Source of the DNA: Terrimonas sp.
GTDB taxonomy: Bacteria; Bacteroidota; Bacteroidia; Chitinophagales; Chitinophagaceae
NCBI RefSeq assembly: GCF_003075435.1
Contig: NZ_QCZJ01000009.1
Location: 144,658-208,657 of the forward strand
DNA length: 64,000 nucleotides
Direction: 5' to 3'
Part shown: piece after piece, positions 25,940-35,603 of the stretch
Numbering within the stretch: the first letter of the stretch is position 1
Layout of the letters: each line of letters opens with the position of its first letter
The notes under the pieces: model-generated
Seen by the model: only the letters and a program-made list of their open reading frames with translations
Told to the model about the DNA's origin: nothing
Databases searched by the model: none
Translations under genes and position numbers: made by a program

Positions 25940-27136
25940 ATGAAACGGATATATAACTGCTTAGTGCTTTCTTTATTGCTGATGCCGGGGTTGCCGGCTT
26001 TATCACAAGTAAAAGTTACTGGTACCCCTGCCAGGATTGTTACACAGTTTGCATTTGAACAATTCAGTGGGGGGGTGGTCATAATCAAAGCACGGTTGAA
26101 TAATTACGCTGATTCATTAAACTTTATTTTAGATACAGGCAGCGGCGGCATTTCATTAGATTCTTCAACCGTTATTGAATTAAACATTCCAACTACACCA
26201 TCAGAGAGAACAATAAGGGGTATTGCAGGTATAAGGCGGGTAAATTTTTTATATAATGCAACATTGCACCTTCCAGGCCTTTCGGTTGACAGCCTGGATT
26301 TTCATATAAATGATTACGAAATTCTAAGCAGTGTGTACGGAGTAAAAATTGACGGTATAATAGGATTAAGCTTTTTGTCAAGGTATATTGTCAATATTGA
26401 TTATGATAGTTTTTTAATGACCGTATATACAAAGGGAGATTTCAAATACAAAAAAGGGGGCTATATCCTGAAGCCGATCCTTACTTCCATTCCCATTGTT
26501 CCGTCAAGATTCCGCGACAGAGCCAGGTTCGATGCACGATTTTATTTTGATTCCGGCGCCGGTTTATGTTTCTTATTATCAGAAAATTTTGCAGGTGACA
26601 GTCTTGTAATTAATCCAAAGAAAAAAACCTTTCTTACCCAGGCAGAAGGACTTGGAGGCAAAACCGAAATGAGGGTTACAACAGTTAAAGAAGTGCGGAT
26701 AGGTCCATACAAGTTTAAAAATGTGCCTACATATATATTTGAAGATGCCTATAATATTACCGCGTACCCTTACCTGGCAGGATTGATCGGCAACGACCTG
26801 TTGCGAAGATTCAATGTTACTTTAAACTATGCTAAAAAGGAAATTCATCTTATTCCAAATACGCATTTTTATAGTCCTTTTGATTATGCATATACAGGCT
26901 TAGGCATTTATGCTATAGAAGGCAAAATAACGGTAGAAGACGTTATACCCGGTTCTCCTGCTGAAAAAGCCGGATTTAAAATAGGTGATATTGTTGTAAG
27001 TGTCGGATCAGATTTTTCTAACAATATACAGGCATACAAAAACTTACTGCAATCTTCCACGCAAAAACACAAAGTCATCATCAGCCGCAATGAAGAGCTG
27101 ATCATACTTACACTTAAGCCTGACAGTATTCTCTGA
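25940..27136 (+). CDS. Secreted retropepsin-like aspartyl protease with C-terminal PDZ domain
   Basis: 398 aa. Signal peptide about 1-22 (ending PALSQ). Two aspartyl-protease half-domains follow: NFILDTGSGGISLDSS at about 61-76 and ARFYFDSGAGLCFLLS at about 199-214, each with the Asp-Thr/Ser-Gly active-site triad. A PDZ domain closes the protein (YAIEGKITVEDVIPGSPAEK and AGFKIGDIVVSVGSD). Two lobes in one chain give a pepsin-like, self-sufficient enzyme rather than the usual single retropepsin lobe. Probably periplasmic; substrate unknown. Confidence 0.82.
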   Translation: MKRIYNCLVLSLLLMPGLPALSQVKVTGTPARIVTQFAFEQFSGGVVIIKARLNNYADSLNFILDTGSGGISLDSSTVIELNIPTTPSERTIRGIAGIRRVNFLYNATLHLPGLSVDSLDFHINDYEILSSVYGVKIDGIIGLSFLSRYIVNIDYDSFLMTVYTKGDFKYKKGGYILKPILTSIPIVPSRFRDRARFDARFYFDSGAGLCFLLSENFAGDSLVINPKKKTFLTQAEGLGGKTEMRVTTVKEVRIGPYKFKNVPTYIFEDAYNITAYPYLAGLIGNDLLRRFNVTLNYAKKEIHLIPNTHFYSPFDYAYTGLGIYAIEGKITVEDVIPGSPAEKAGFKIGDIVVSVGSDFSNNIQAYKNLLQSSTQKHKVIISRNEELIILTLKPDSIL

Positions 27137-27876
27137 AAAGAAATCTCCTGCGACTTTTGGAATTGAGATTGCTGTGCCGCGCATCAGGTTGATGTTGCAA
27201 GTTTGATCATGCGGCCGCAACGACGTGCGAGAGGTTGAATAGGTCTCTACAAACGGATAGTGCCGATGGCACAAAAAGAAAACAACGAAGCCGGGAAACT
27301 GTTTAAAGTTAGTTTTTGGAATAATCACTAACGGTTTCCTGCGTTGCGCCTTAAATAACCCTTAATATATTTCCTGCCACGAATTCCGGTGTTCGCATCG
27401 GCGAAACAGGATTTGCTACACAATGTGCCACAAAGCATGCACAAAGTTACACAGAGCGTTTTATTATTCTTTGTGGCTCTTTGTGTATCCTTAGTGTACC
27501 TCTGTGAAATAACCAGTTTGAATATTGCAACCGGTAACTTATAAGCTGCAACCGGCATGCTGCCGCGTAGCAGCTAGCTGTTTGTAGCAAAATACCGGCA
27601 ATTTTATTTGCCCCGGTCAGGGGCTACCTGTGCATAACAACAAAATAACGGTTCGGCGGTTTAACTAAATAATATAGCCCATAAGCCCACTGTTTTTACA
27701 ACAAGCTGTTTTAATACCATCTATATATTTTACCTGACACAGGTTGGGTACTCGAAAGGACGTATAACCCTCCACTTGTATTTTCCTAAAGTGAAACCCC
27801 TGCAATTTTAAATGCGCCAATTCTTACCAATTTATTTCCCATATTTGCAGGCTGATTTAATACCAGGTAAACGCAT
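27137..27876. repeat. 740-base intergenic region filled with dispersed repeat modules
   Basis: No credible gene. Three modules recur elsewhere. First, CAAACGGATAGTGCCGATGG and AAAACAACGAAGCC (27258-27300) recur at 47965-48010. Second, the palindromic element CGAATTCCGGTG...CTCTGTGAAATAACC (27380-27520) recurs, interrupted, at 42994-43303. Third, GAATATTGCAACCGGTAACT (27521-27540) recurs at about 48049-48072. The second module is an imperfect palindrome, with CACAAAG-type and CTTTGTG-type arms around CGTTTTATTATT. The last 100 bases before 27877 look like ordinary AT-rich leader. Confidence 0.65.
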
Positions 27877-29118
27877 ATGATACATTTTGAACAATTTGTT
27901 TTAGATAACGGGTTAAGAGTAGTTGTGCATGAAGACCACTCAACGCCAATGGCGGTAGTGAATATTATGTATGATGTTGGTGCAAGAGATGAAAACCCTG
28001 AAAAAACAGGCTTTGCTCATTTGTTTGAGCACCTCATGTTTGGCGGTTCTGTAAATATTCCGGTATATGATGAACCGCTGCAATTGGCCGGCGGTGAAAA
28101 TAATGCATATACCACCAATGATCTCACTAATTATTATTGCCAGTTACCGGCAGAAAATATTGAAACGGCTTTCTGGCTGGAGAGCGACAGGATGTTAAGC
28201 CTTGCATTTGGAGAAAAAAGCCTGGAAGTACAACGAAAGGTAGTAAGCGAAGAATTTAAAGAGCATTATCTTAACAAACCCTATGGAGATGTATGGCATA
28301 AAATGCGTGAGCTCGCTTTTGAAAAGCATCCTTACAGATGGATGACCATCGGCGCTGCATTAAGTCATATTGAAAATGCTACACTTACGGACGTAAAAGA
28401 TTTCTTTTTTAAACATTACCGCCCGGTAAATGCCATTCTTGTAGTGGCTGGTCATGTTACGGTGCCGCAGGTAAAACAACTGGCGGAAAAATGGTTTGGT
28501 GATATTCCTCCCGGAGAGAAATATGTTCGCGATATTCCGCAGGAGCCGGTACAAACCATACATCATCAGCTTGAGGTAAAAGCCAATGTACCGATTGATG
28601 CTTTATATAAATGCTGGCATATCTATCCCCGGCTCGACAAGCGTTATTACATCACCGATCTCATAACAGATATATTAGGCGGAGGTGCGTCTTCAAGACT
28701 TTTCCAGGTACTGGTAAAAGAAAAACAATTGTTCAGCAATATTGAATGTTATCACTTTGGCACAACTGATGCAGGATTACTTACCATTGAAGGAAAGCTG
28801 GTAAAAGGTGTGAGCATGACTGCGGCTGAAGCTGCTATTGAAGAAGAGCTGAACAAAATAAAACAAAGCACTATTACAGAAAAGGAATTGCAAAAAGTAA
28901 AAAATAAAACGGAAAGTCTTATTGCTTTTGAAGATATGAGTTTAACAAACCGTGCCAACAGCCTTGCTTATTATACACTGCTTGGCAATACAGGTTTGAT
29001 AAATGAAGAGCTTGGCAAATACCAGGCGGTAACACCGGAAGATATACGCAACGAGGCTAATATTATTTTTACCGACAGCAACAGCAGCACGATGTATTAT
29101 TATGGGGATGGGCAATAA
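27877..29118 (+). CDS. M16-family zinc metallopeptidase (catalytic subunit)
   Basis: 413 aa. The inverted zinc motif HLFEH is at H48-H52 in GFAHLFEHLMFGGS, with the third ligand expected in the downstream VVSEEFKEHYLNKPYG segment. Two M16 halves are visible: peptidase 1-180 and the C-domain with DLITDILGGGASSRLFQVLV. No signal peptide, so it is cytosolic or not Sec-exported. It is paired with the following M16 gene, which lacks the motif. A fold-back repeat fills the gap between them. Confidence 0.9.
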   Translation: MIHFEQFVLDNGLRVVVHEDHSTPMAVVNIMYDVGARDENPEKTGFAHLFEHLMFGGSVNIPVYDEPLQLAGGENNAYTTNDLTNYYCQLPAENIETAFWLESDRMLSLAFGEKSLEVQRKVVSEEFKEHYLNKPYGDVWHKMRELAFEKHPYRWMTIGAALSHIENATLTDVKDFFFKHYRPVNAILVVAGHVTVPQVKQLAEKWFGDIPPGEKYVRDIPQEPVQTIHHQLEVKANVPIDALYKCWHIYPRLDKRYYITDLITDILGGGASSRLFQVLVKEKQLFSNIECYHFGTTDAGLLTIEGKLVKGVSMTAAEAAIEEELNKIKQSTITEKELQKVKNKTESLIAFEDMSLTNRANSLAYYTLLGNTGLINEELGKYQAVTPEDIRNEANIIFTDSNSSTMYYYGDGQ

Positions 29119-29225
29119 GCTATCAGCTATCAGCAGTCAGCTATCAGCAACACAGGCAACCAGTAACCTGCAACCTGTGAAAATGTGAAACGTGAGCTGC
29201 TGATAGCTGACAGCTCAAAGCCCAT
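29119..29225. repeat. Fold-back CAGCTATCAGC phrase repeat between the two M16 genes
   Basis: AGCTATCAGCTATCAGC plus AGTCAGCTATCAGC on the left are answered by GAGCTGCTGATAGCTGACAG on the right (29191-29213), so the block can form a hairpin. The centre has its own tandem (CAACCAGTAACCTGCAACCT). Related blocks: 58611-58690 and 62044-62121. Confidence 0.65.
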
Positions 29226-29260
29226 AACCCTCCGCCAACAACAATTTAACTAATCAATAT

Positions 29261-30541
29261 ATGACAAACAGAACAACAGCACCGGTAATTAAAGATGCTG
29301 TAGATTTTGAGCTTGAACTTAAGCCTTATACAAAATTTACGTTGGATAACGGTGTGGATGTATATGCTATTAATGCCGGTGAAGAAGATGTGATACAGGT
29401 AGAACTGGTGTTTTATGCAGGCAACTGGTACGAAGAACAGAATATTGTTGCGGCAGCAACCAATCATTTATTAAAAAACGGTACAAATACTAAAAGTGCC
29501 TTTGAAATAAATGAGCATTTTGAATATTATGGTGCATACCTTAACAGGCATTGCTACAACGAAACCGCTACGGTTAGCCTGCATAGTCTTACCAAACATT
29601 TAAAAGAGCTGTTGCCGGTTATAAGAGAACTGGTAACCGGTTCCATTTTCCCGGAAACAGAGCTGGATATTTTCCGGCAGAACATGAAGCAGAAGCTGGA
29701 AATCAATTTAAAAAAACCTGATTTTATAGCCAATCGCTTAATTGATGAGTACCTGTATGGCATTGATCATCCGTATGGCAAATACAGTTCTGTTGCCGCC
29801 TACAATGCTTTGCAGAGCGCACAGTTGCAATCTTTTTATAAAGATTACTATATAAATGGCAGGTGTATAATTTTTGTAGCAGGTAAATTGCCTGCTGATA
29901 TTGAAAAGCAGGTAAACGATTCATTAGGAGGCTTAACTGTAAATAAACATAACCTACCGGTTATAACGCACCCTGTAAAAGCTGCAACTGAAAAAAAATA
30001 CAGGGTAAACAACGATGACAAAGGGCTGCAGGGGGCTATTCGCATAGCCAGCCATTTTCCTAACCGGCATCACCCTGATTTTACAAAAGCCCAGGTGGTA
30101 AATACTTTATTTGGCGGCTATTTCGGATCGCGGCTAATGAGCAATATACGGGAAGACAAGGGTTATACATATGGCATACACAGTTATATACAAAACCATA
30201 TGCAGGAATGCGCATGGATGATAAGCACCGAAGCAGGCAGGGATGTATGTGAGGCCACAGTAGCCGAAGTATATAAGGAGATGGAAATGTTGCGTAATGA
30301 ACCTGCATCAGAAGAAGAACTTTTGCTGGTAAAAAACTATCTTATCGGTACCATTCTCGGTGATCTTGATGGGCCTTTTCATATTATAGGGCGGTGGAAA
30401 AACATTATACTGAACGAGCTGGGTAATGATCATTTCTATAAAGCTATCAATGACATAAAAAGCATAACGGTTAAAGAAGTGCAGGAACTGGCGAATACAT
30501 ATTTACAACCAGAGAAATTTTATGAATTGGTGGTAATATAA
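29261..30541 (+). CDS. M16-family peptidase-like protein lacking the zinc motif
   Basis: 426 aa with the same two-lobe M16 architecture as its upstream neighbour. In the position of HxxEH it reads NIVAAATNHLLKNGTN, so the zinc ligands are gone. The C-domain GGYFGSRLMSNIREDKGYTY is the conserved M16_C substrate-binding loop. Such inactive partners form heterodimers with an active M16 subunit, as in mitochondrial processing peptidase and bacterial M16B pairs. Ends at a perfect bidirectional terminator. Confidence 0.88.
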   Translation: MTNRTTAPVIKDAVDFELELKPYTKFTLDNGVDVYAINAGEEDVIQVELVFYAGNWYEEQNIVAAATNHLLKNGTNTKSAFEINEHFEYYGAYLNRHCYNETATVSLHSLTKHLKELLPVIRELVTGSIFPETELDIFRQNMKQKLEINLKKPDFIANRLIDEYLYGIDHPYGKYSSVAAYNALQSAQLQSFYKDYYINGRCIIFVAGKLPADIEKQVNDSLGGLTVNKHNLPVITHPVKAATEKKYRVNNDDKGLQGAIRIASHFPNRHHPDFTKAQVVNTLFGGYFGSRLMSNIREDKGYTYGIHSYIQNHMQECAWMISTEAGRDVCEATVAEVYKEMEMLRNEPASEEELLLVKNYLIGTILGDLDGPFHIIGRWKNIILNELGNDHFYKAINDIKSITVKEVQELANTYLQPEKFYELVVI

Positions 30542-30581
30542 TTCATTAAAAAAGACCGCGAATGCGGTCTTTTTTAATGAA
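30542..30581. terminator. Bidirectional rho-independent terminator
   Basis: An 18-bp perfect stem TTCATTAAAAAAGACCGC / GCGGTCTTTTTTAATGAA with loop GAAT, with poly-A on one side and poly-T on the other. Lies between the convergent M16 and SusD genes and serves both strands. Confidence 0.92.
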
Positions 30582-30597
30582 TTGAATGCTTCGGTCA

Positions 30598-32160
30598 TTA
30601 CCGCGTTCCTCCGGCCCACCAAACGTTTTCAGTGTACACATAATTACCATCTCCGTATGCAGCTTTTACAGAAGGATTGGCAGAAACATCAGAGTTACCA
30701 TAGGTAAACCTTAATGGGAATTTATTACTTGCATTCAGCGGGTTTTCCAGTCCGATAAAATCAGCCTCACCCATAGCTTTAAGTCTGCGATAGTCATTGA
30801 ATGCCTCTGTAGATTCACCTGAAGCACCATAAAATGCAAGATATTTTTGAAGCATAATTTCTTTTAAAGCGTTAGCTTCAAATCGGGGCGTTACTTCATT
30901 ATCAAAATAATCTGTTGCCACGTCTTCTGACAGATCAATACTTAATCCTAATCCATAAGAATCACTCGTTGAATTTAAAGAACGTGACAGGTTTGCGAAT
31001 GCAGCAATAACAGCTTCCTTAAGTGCATCTTTTGCTTCTCCATCCTGGTTCATTCTCGCCAATGCTTCTGCTTTCAGGAACATCAATTCATGATAGCTTA
31101 ATAATAATGTAGGAGCTGTAGTGGCGTACTCCGCAACAGAAATAGGATACGTATATTGCTGCTGTACCGGGGTACCATTGGGAACCCCATCTGCTATTGC
31201 GTCGTCGAGGCTTATTGCTTCAAAATTGTAATCCATAAATGCCTGCTCCCCCCGGGGATCATTTAAGTCCTTAAATTTCTTAGCAAGGCTCTGGCTTACG
31301 CCCAGCCCGTCTCTTGCATTTGAATATCCAAAAAGCGGATTTATATTTGCTTCTCCATCATAAATATTAAATATCAACTCCTCGTCTGCACCTTCAAAAG
31401 ACTTATCTATATTATCTACAACTTTGGTCAAATCGCCATCCACATCAGAGGATATTTTTAAAGTATGCATTAAATAGCGTGCTTTTAAACCATAGGCTGC
31501 TTTTTTCCACAATGCTTTATTTCCACCATAAATCAAATCCTGGTTACCTACCGAACCTGTCCCTGCACCATCTGTTCCATCAAGCAACGTAATCGCATCG
31601 TCCAGTAAAGTTTGTATTTGTGGATAAAGCTCTGATTGCTTATCAATTTTTGGCTGTAAAATAACAGGTGATCCACTTGCATCAATAACCCCTGATTCGC
31701 TGAAAGGAGTATCACCGAAAAAGTCAGTTAAAACCCCAAGGTTATACGCCAATAATACTTTAGCTATCCCGCAGGTTACATCATTGCCTTCTTCGGGACC
31801 ACCAGCTGAGGTTTTGGCAATGATAATTTTTAATGACTTAATATTCGCATATATAGCATTCCAGCTATTATTATACGTGGTTGCCTGGGTAGGCTCACCT
31901 ACACGTGTTTCGGCATTAAATGTTTGACCCCAAACACCTGCTTCATGTTCAAGATAAACAGAAGAATACAGGGAAATATCACCACCAACCACAGAAAAGG
32001 CGGTAGATGTTATCATATCGGTTAAGATAAACTTCGCTGAAACGTCAGATGGATTATTAGGATTAAAGTTTACTCTATCCAGCTCCTTTTTAGAACAAGA
32101 AGAAATAAACATAGCTGATGCCGCTACAGCAAGGCTAAATATTTTTAAAGATTTCATCAT
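30598..32160 (-). CDS. SusD/RagB-family outer-membrane lipoprotein (pair 1)
   Basis: 520 aa. Lipoprotein signal with lipobox SSC (Cys at about residue 22 in FISSCSKKELD). The remainder is the TPR-rich SusD-like type-2 fold: YNNSWNAIYANIKSLKIII, ACGIAKVLLAYNLGVLTDFFGDTPFSE in part, LWKKAAYGLKARYLMHTLK and LLLSYHELMFLKAEALARM. It is the surface ligand-binding lid of the SusC transporter encoded just upstream (23 bases). No glycoside hydrolase, sigma factor or sensor is linked, so the substrate is unknown. Confidence 0.9.
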   Translation of the reverse strand: MMKSLKIFSLAVAASAMFISSCSKKELDRVNFNPNNPSDVSAKFILTDMITSTAFSVVGGDISLYSSVYLEHEAGVWGQTFNAETRVGEPTQATTYNNSWNAIYANIKSLKIIIAKTSAGGPEEGNDVTCGIAKVLLAYNLGVLTDFFGDTPFSESGVIDASGSPVILQPKIDKQSELYPQIQTLLDDAITLLDGTDGAGTGSVGNQDLIYGGNKALWKKAAYGLKARYLMHTLKISSDVDGDLTKVVDNIDKSFEGADEELIFNIYDGEANINPLFGYSNARDGLGVSQSLAKKFKDLNDPRGEQAFMDYNFEAISLDDAIADGVPNGTPVQQQYTYPISVAEYATTAPTLLLSYHELMFLKAEALARMNQDGEAKDALKEAVIAAFANLSRSLNSTSDSYGLGLSIDLSEDVATDYFDNEVTPRFEANALKEIMLQKYLAFYGASGESTEAFNDYRRLKAMGEADFIGLENPLNASNKFPLRFTYGNSDVSANPSVKAAYGDGNYVYTENVWWAGGTR

Positions 32161-32183
32161 TCTATTTTTTTGATTTAACTATA

Positions 32184-35100
32184 TTAAAACTGGAGATTAA
32201 TACCTACACCAAAACTTTTGGTTTGAGGTAAAGTAAATCTTTCAAATGCACCTGCCATATTTGTATTGCCCTGGCTGGATTCCGGATCCAGGTAAGGAGA
32301 ATTGGTCCACAACAGCAGGTTTCTCGCAAAGAAGTTCACACCCAATCCAAAATTTGCTTTTTTAATAGCCTGAACGCGGAGTGAAATTTCTCTCATTTTG
32401 ATAAAAGAGCTTTTTACAATGCTGCTTTCATCAATAGTATTAATATCCTGGAAATACTTTTGAATATTATTATATCCTGAAACAACAATATCATTCGGTG
32501 TACCATCTTCCTTAACAGCATCAGGAAACTGTACTGCATTTTTTAATCTTGCTTCTTCACTTGCTTTGCTCACACCATAATTATCGAATAACCCTGTAGT
32601 ACCGCTGTACATTTCACCACCTTGTTTCCAATCCATCACGGCAGTTAATGTAAGCATCTTAAACCTGATCCTTGTGTTAGCACCTAGAAGAAAGTCTGGC
32701 GCAGCACGTCCAATAACGGCAGGTGCTCCGGCTATAGGAGTTCCATTTGCATCAACAATCACTTTTCCTGTTTTCTCATCCCTGGCATATGATGTACCAT
32801 ATATCACAGGGAATTTGTCGCCAATACCAGCTCTGACCTGCGGCGTTGTAAAACCACCGAGGAAGATGCTTTCAACACCAGGCGCTAATTCATCTACATA
32901 GTTATCAATTTTGGAAAAGTTAGCTCCTATGCTCCATTCAACATCAGCTTTCCTGATGGCATTAATATTGATGGTAGCTTCATGCGCATTGGTGTGAATC
33001 TTACCACCGTTGGTTCTGAATTCAGTAGCGCCTGTTGAACCTGGTGACGGTACATCAAAGATCTGGTCTTTTACATTCTGGCGGGAAAATGTATAATTTA
33101 CTTCAACCAGGTTATTGAAGAAATTCAAATCAGCACCAATTTCATATGAAGTGGTATTCTGTGGCTTTAAATTGGGATCATATACCAGGTCGCTTGGTAT
33201 ATATGCTTTAATTCCATTGATGGGATACAATATCGGGCTACCACTATAAAACCCGCCACCATAAGCCGGCAGCGTATAGAAATTGCTGCGATAAGTTCCT
33301 GCCTGGCCTACCTGTGCTACAGAGAATCTCAGTTTTCCAAAATTCAAGAATGAACTGTTGTCAAGCCCGTTCAATTCTGTAAATACAAATCCCAATGCGG
33401 CTGAAGGATAAAAGAACTTCCTGTTATTGCTCGGCATAGAGGATACAATATCCTGGCGGCCGGTAACGCTCAGGAACAACATTTGCCTGAAGGATAAAGA
33501 GAGATTGGCAAAGTTTCCAAAAGTTCTGTATTTGGATGATGTTTCAGTTGCGTCTTTAGTACCGGTATTATCCATATGATTCCATCCTGCAAATGCAAAA
33601 CTGGAACCATAAGCTGTTAAATACTTGGTATTGGTGTTAACGATCTCATTACCTACCAAAAGGTTCAAGCCAAAATCTGAACTAACGTCCCATTTAAAAT
33701 TACCTGTAAGCAACGAGTTTAATGTAGTATTGGTGTAAGTATATTCTGTAATATCACCGTTGTTATTTGAGCCACGCGTTGGGGAGCCAAAACTCCATAT
33801 ATCCTGGTAGTTTGTAGTATAAGCATCTGCGCCGATCTGGTACTTTACATCCAGCTTCATATTGCTTGAAAGATCAGCAGTATAGGTAACATTGGTATTT
33901 CCAAAAAAACGATTTGTTTTTTCATTCCAGGTGTTATGCTCCTGACCCCAGTAAGGATTTACAAATGCGCCGCCACGATATCCGACAGGGCTGTATATAT
34001 TGCCTTCGGCGTGGTTAGGAATGCCTTTAAGATCATAACTTACAGGAGCCGGGTAAACTGTTGCGATAATACCATCATTTGCTGAAGGAGCTTTATCAAT
34101 ATCTGAATTGATAAAATTACCGCTAAAAGAGGCTTTAAAGTGTTCTGATAATTTTGTTTCGCCTGCTATTTTAGCATTATACCTGTTCATGCCGGTATGC
34201 GGAACAATTCCTTTCTGATTGGTACTGCCTAAAGCTACTGCATAAGAACCCCTGTCGGTTGCATTCAATATACTTATGGAATTATTGAAAATTGTACCAA
34301 TGTCAAAGAAATCGCGGACATTATTATATACTGCAGGGGTTACCCAAGGATTAAGGCCGGTCAATGCACGCTGGGGCACATAATATTGACCCGGGTGCAT
34401 ACCATCAGCATTAGTATACTGGTTAGTTGTATCCCCTCCATAAAGCGTACTCTTGGGTAAGTCAACTACCTTTGGACCATAAGAGGTTGATGCATTCGGA
34501 TTAAACGCTCCGTTAGCACCCTGTGCATATGTAGTTTGCAAGTCAGGGTAGCGGGAGAGATCATCAAAGCTTACGCTGGAATTAAAAGACACCTGGGGTT
34601 TACCCTTCGAAGCCCCTTTTCCACTTTTGGTTGTAATAACTATTACGCCGTTAGAAGCCCTTATACCATACAATGCCGATGCAGCCTGGCCTTTTAACAC
34701 TTCAATATTTGCAATATCGTTAGGGTCAATATCAACCGCGCGGTTTGCAATATCTGTTCCGGTTACACTATTGCCGGTACTCAAATCAGCATTAGAAGAA
34801 ATAGGCATACCATCAACAACATACAATGGTGTATTATTGCCGGTAAACGAACGTGCGCCCCGGATAGTAATCAAAGAAGAAGCACCCGGCATACCGCTTG
34901 AAGGTGTTATCTGAACGCCCGATACCTTACCCTGCAAAGCACCCGCTAAACCTGTGTTGGCAGCCTGCACCAACGCATCGCCTTTTACGCTTTGAGTGGC
35001 ATATCCAAGGCTTTTCTTTTCCCTTGAAATTCCTAAAGCTGTTACTACTACCTCCTGCAAGTTTGAACTTGAATTCAATGCTACATTGATATTTGTTTGA

Positions 35101-35357
35101 TCACCCACAGTAATTTCCTGTGCGGTAAACCCGGCAGCACTTACTACCAAAACTGCTAAAGGCGATGCCTGTATACTGAAGTTCCCATTTTCATCAGCAG
35201 CAACCCCTGAGGCGTCGTTACCTTTAATTTTTACTGTGGCAAAAGGAATAGGATTTCCTTTGTCGTCCATAACCTGTCCGGTTATAGTTTTTGTTTGAGC
35301 AATTACCAGTACCGACCATTGCAGCAGTACTGCGAGAAGCATTAAAGTTTTTCTCAT
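32184..35357 (-). CDS. SusC/RagA-family TonB-linked outer-membrane transporter (pair 1)
   Basis: 1057 aa from the ATG at 35357, giving signal peptide MRKTLMLLAVLLQWSVLVIA; an upstream ATG would add unrelated residues. Order: carboxypeptidase-regulatory-like beta-sandwich (TITGQVMDDKGNPIPFATVK), plug domain (LQEVVVTALGISREKKSLGY, GALQGKVSGVQITPSSGMPG, TPLYVVDGMPI, ANIEVLKGQAASALYGIRAS) and a 22-strand barrel ending in KSFGVGINLQF. TonB-driven import of a solute handed over by the SusD partner. Similar in its N-terminal third to the neighbouring SusC at 37048-40308, suggesting a tandem duplication. Confidence 0.93.
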   Translation of the reverse strand: MRKTLMLLAVLLQWSVLVIAQTKTITGQVMDDKGNPIPFATVKIKGNDASGVAADENGNFSIQASPLAVLVVSAAGFTAQEITVGDQTNINVALNSSSNLQEVVVTALGISREKKSLGYATQSVKGDALVQAANTGLAGALQGKVSGVQITPSSGMPGASSLITIRGARSFTGNNTPLYVVDGMPISSNADLSTGNSVTGTDIANRAVDIDPNDIANIEVLKGQAASALYGIRASNGVIVITTKSGKGASKGKPQVSFNSSVSFDDLSRYPDLQTTYAQGANGAFNPNASTSYGPKVVDLPKSTLYGGDTTNQYTNADGMHPGQYYVPQRALTGLNPWVTPAVYNNVRDFFDIGTIFNNSISILNATDRGSYAVALGSTNQKGIVPHTGMNRYNAKIAGETKLSEHFKASFSGNFINSDIDKAPSANDGIIATVYPAPVSYDLKGIPNHAEGNIYSPVGYRGGAFVNPYWGQEHNTWNEKTNRFFGNTNVTYTADLSSNMKLDVKYQIGADAYTTNYQDIWSFGSPTRGSNNNGDITEYTYTNTTLNSLLTGNFKWDVSSDFGLNLLVGNEIVNTNTKYLTAYGSSFAFAGWNHMDNTGTKDATETSSKYRTFGNFANLSLSFRQMLFLSVTGRQDIVSSMPSNNRKFFYPSAALGFVFTELNGLDNSSFLNFGKLRFSVAQVGQAGTYRSNFYTLPAYGGGFYSGSPILYPINGIKAYIPSDLVYDPNLKPQNTTSYEIGADLNFFNNLVEVNYTFSRQNVKDQIFDVPSPGSTGATEFRTNGGKIHTNAHEATININAIRKADVEWSIGANFSKIDNYVDELAPGVESIFLGGFTTPQVRAGIGDKFPVIYGTSYARDEKTGKVIVDANGTPIAGAPAVIGRAAPDFLLGANTRIRFKMLTLTAVMDWKQGGEMYSGTTGLFDNYGVSKASEEARLKNAVQFPDAVKEDGTPNDIVVSGYNNIQKYFQDINTIDESSIVKSSFIKMREISLRVQAIKKANFGLGVNFFARNLLLWTNSPYLDPESSQGNTNMAGAFERFTLPQTKSFGVGINLQF

Positions 35358-35540
35358 ATTTAAATAGGTTTTAATGAATGCGGCAAATACAGGATATATC
35401 ATAGACATCTACTAATTAAAAAGCGTAAATACCCTGTTGCCAGAAAAAAGACAAAATGAGAAACGCTGGTGCTGCACGAATAATTGGATGAAACTGAACT
35501 ATTTAATAAAAACTTATCTTGAAGCGGACATAAATATTTA

Positions 35541-35580
35541 TAAAAAGAAAAGGGCTACACTTGAATAAGTGTAACCCCTT
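35541..35580 (-). terminator. Rho-independent terminator after SusC/SusD pair 2
   Basis: On the minus strand AAGGGGTTACACTT / AAGTGTAGCCCTT with loop ATTC (35550-35580), followed by TTCTTTTTA. It separates pair 2 from pair 1, so the two tandem pairs are probably independent transcripts. Confidence 0.85.
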
Positions 35581-35603
35581 AACATGTTTTATAAAATACT
35601 TAT

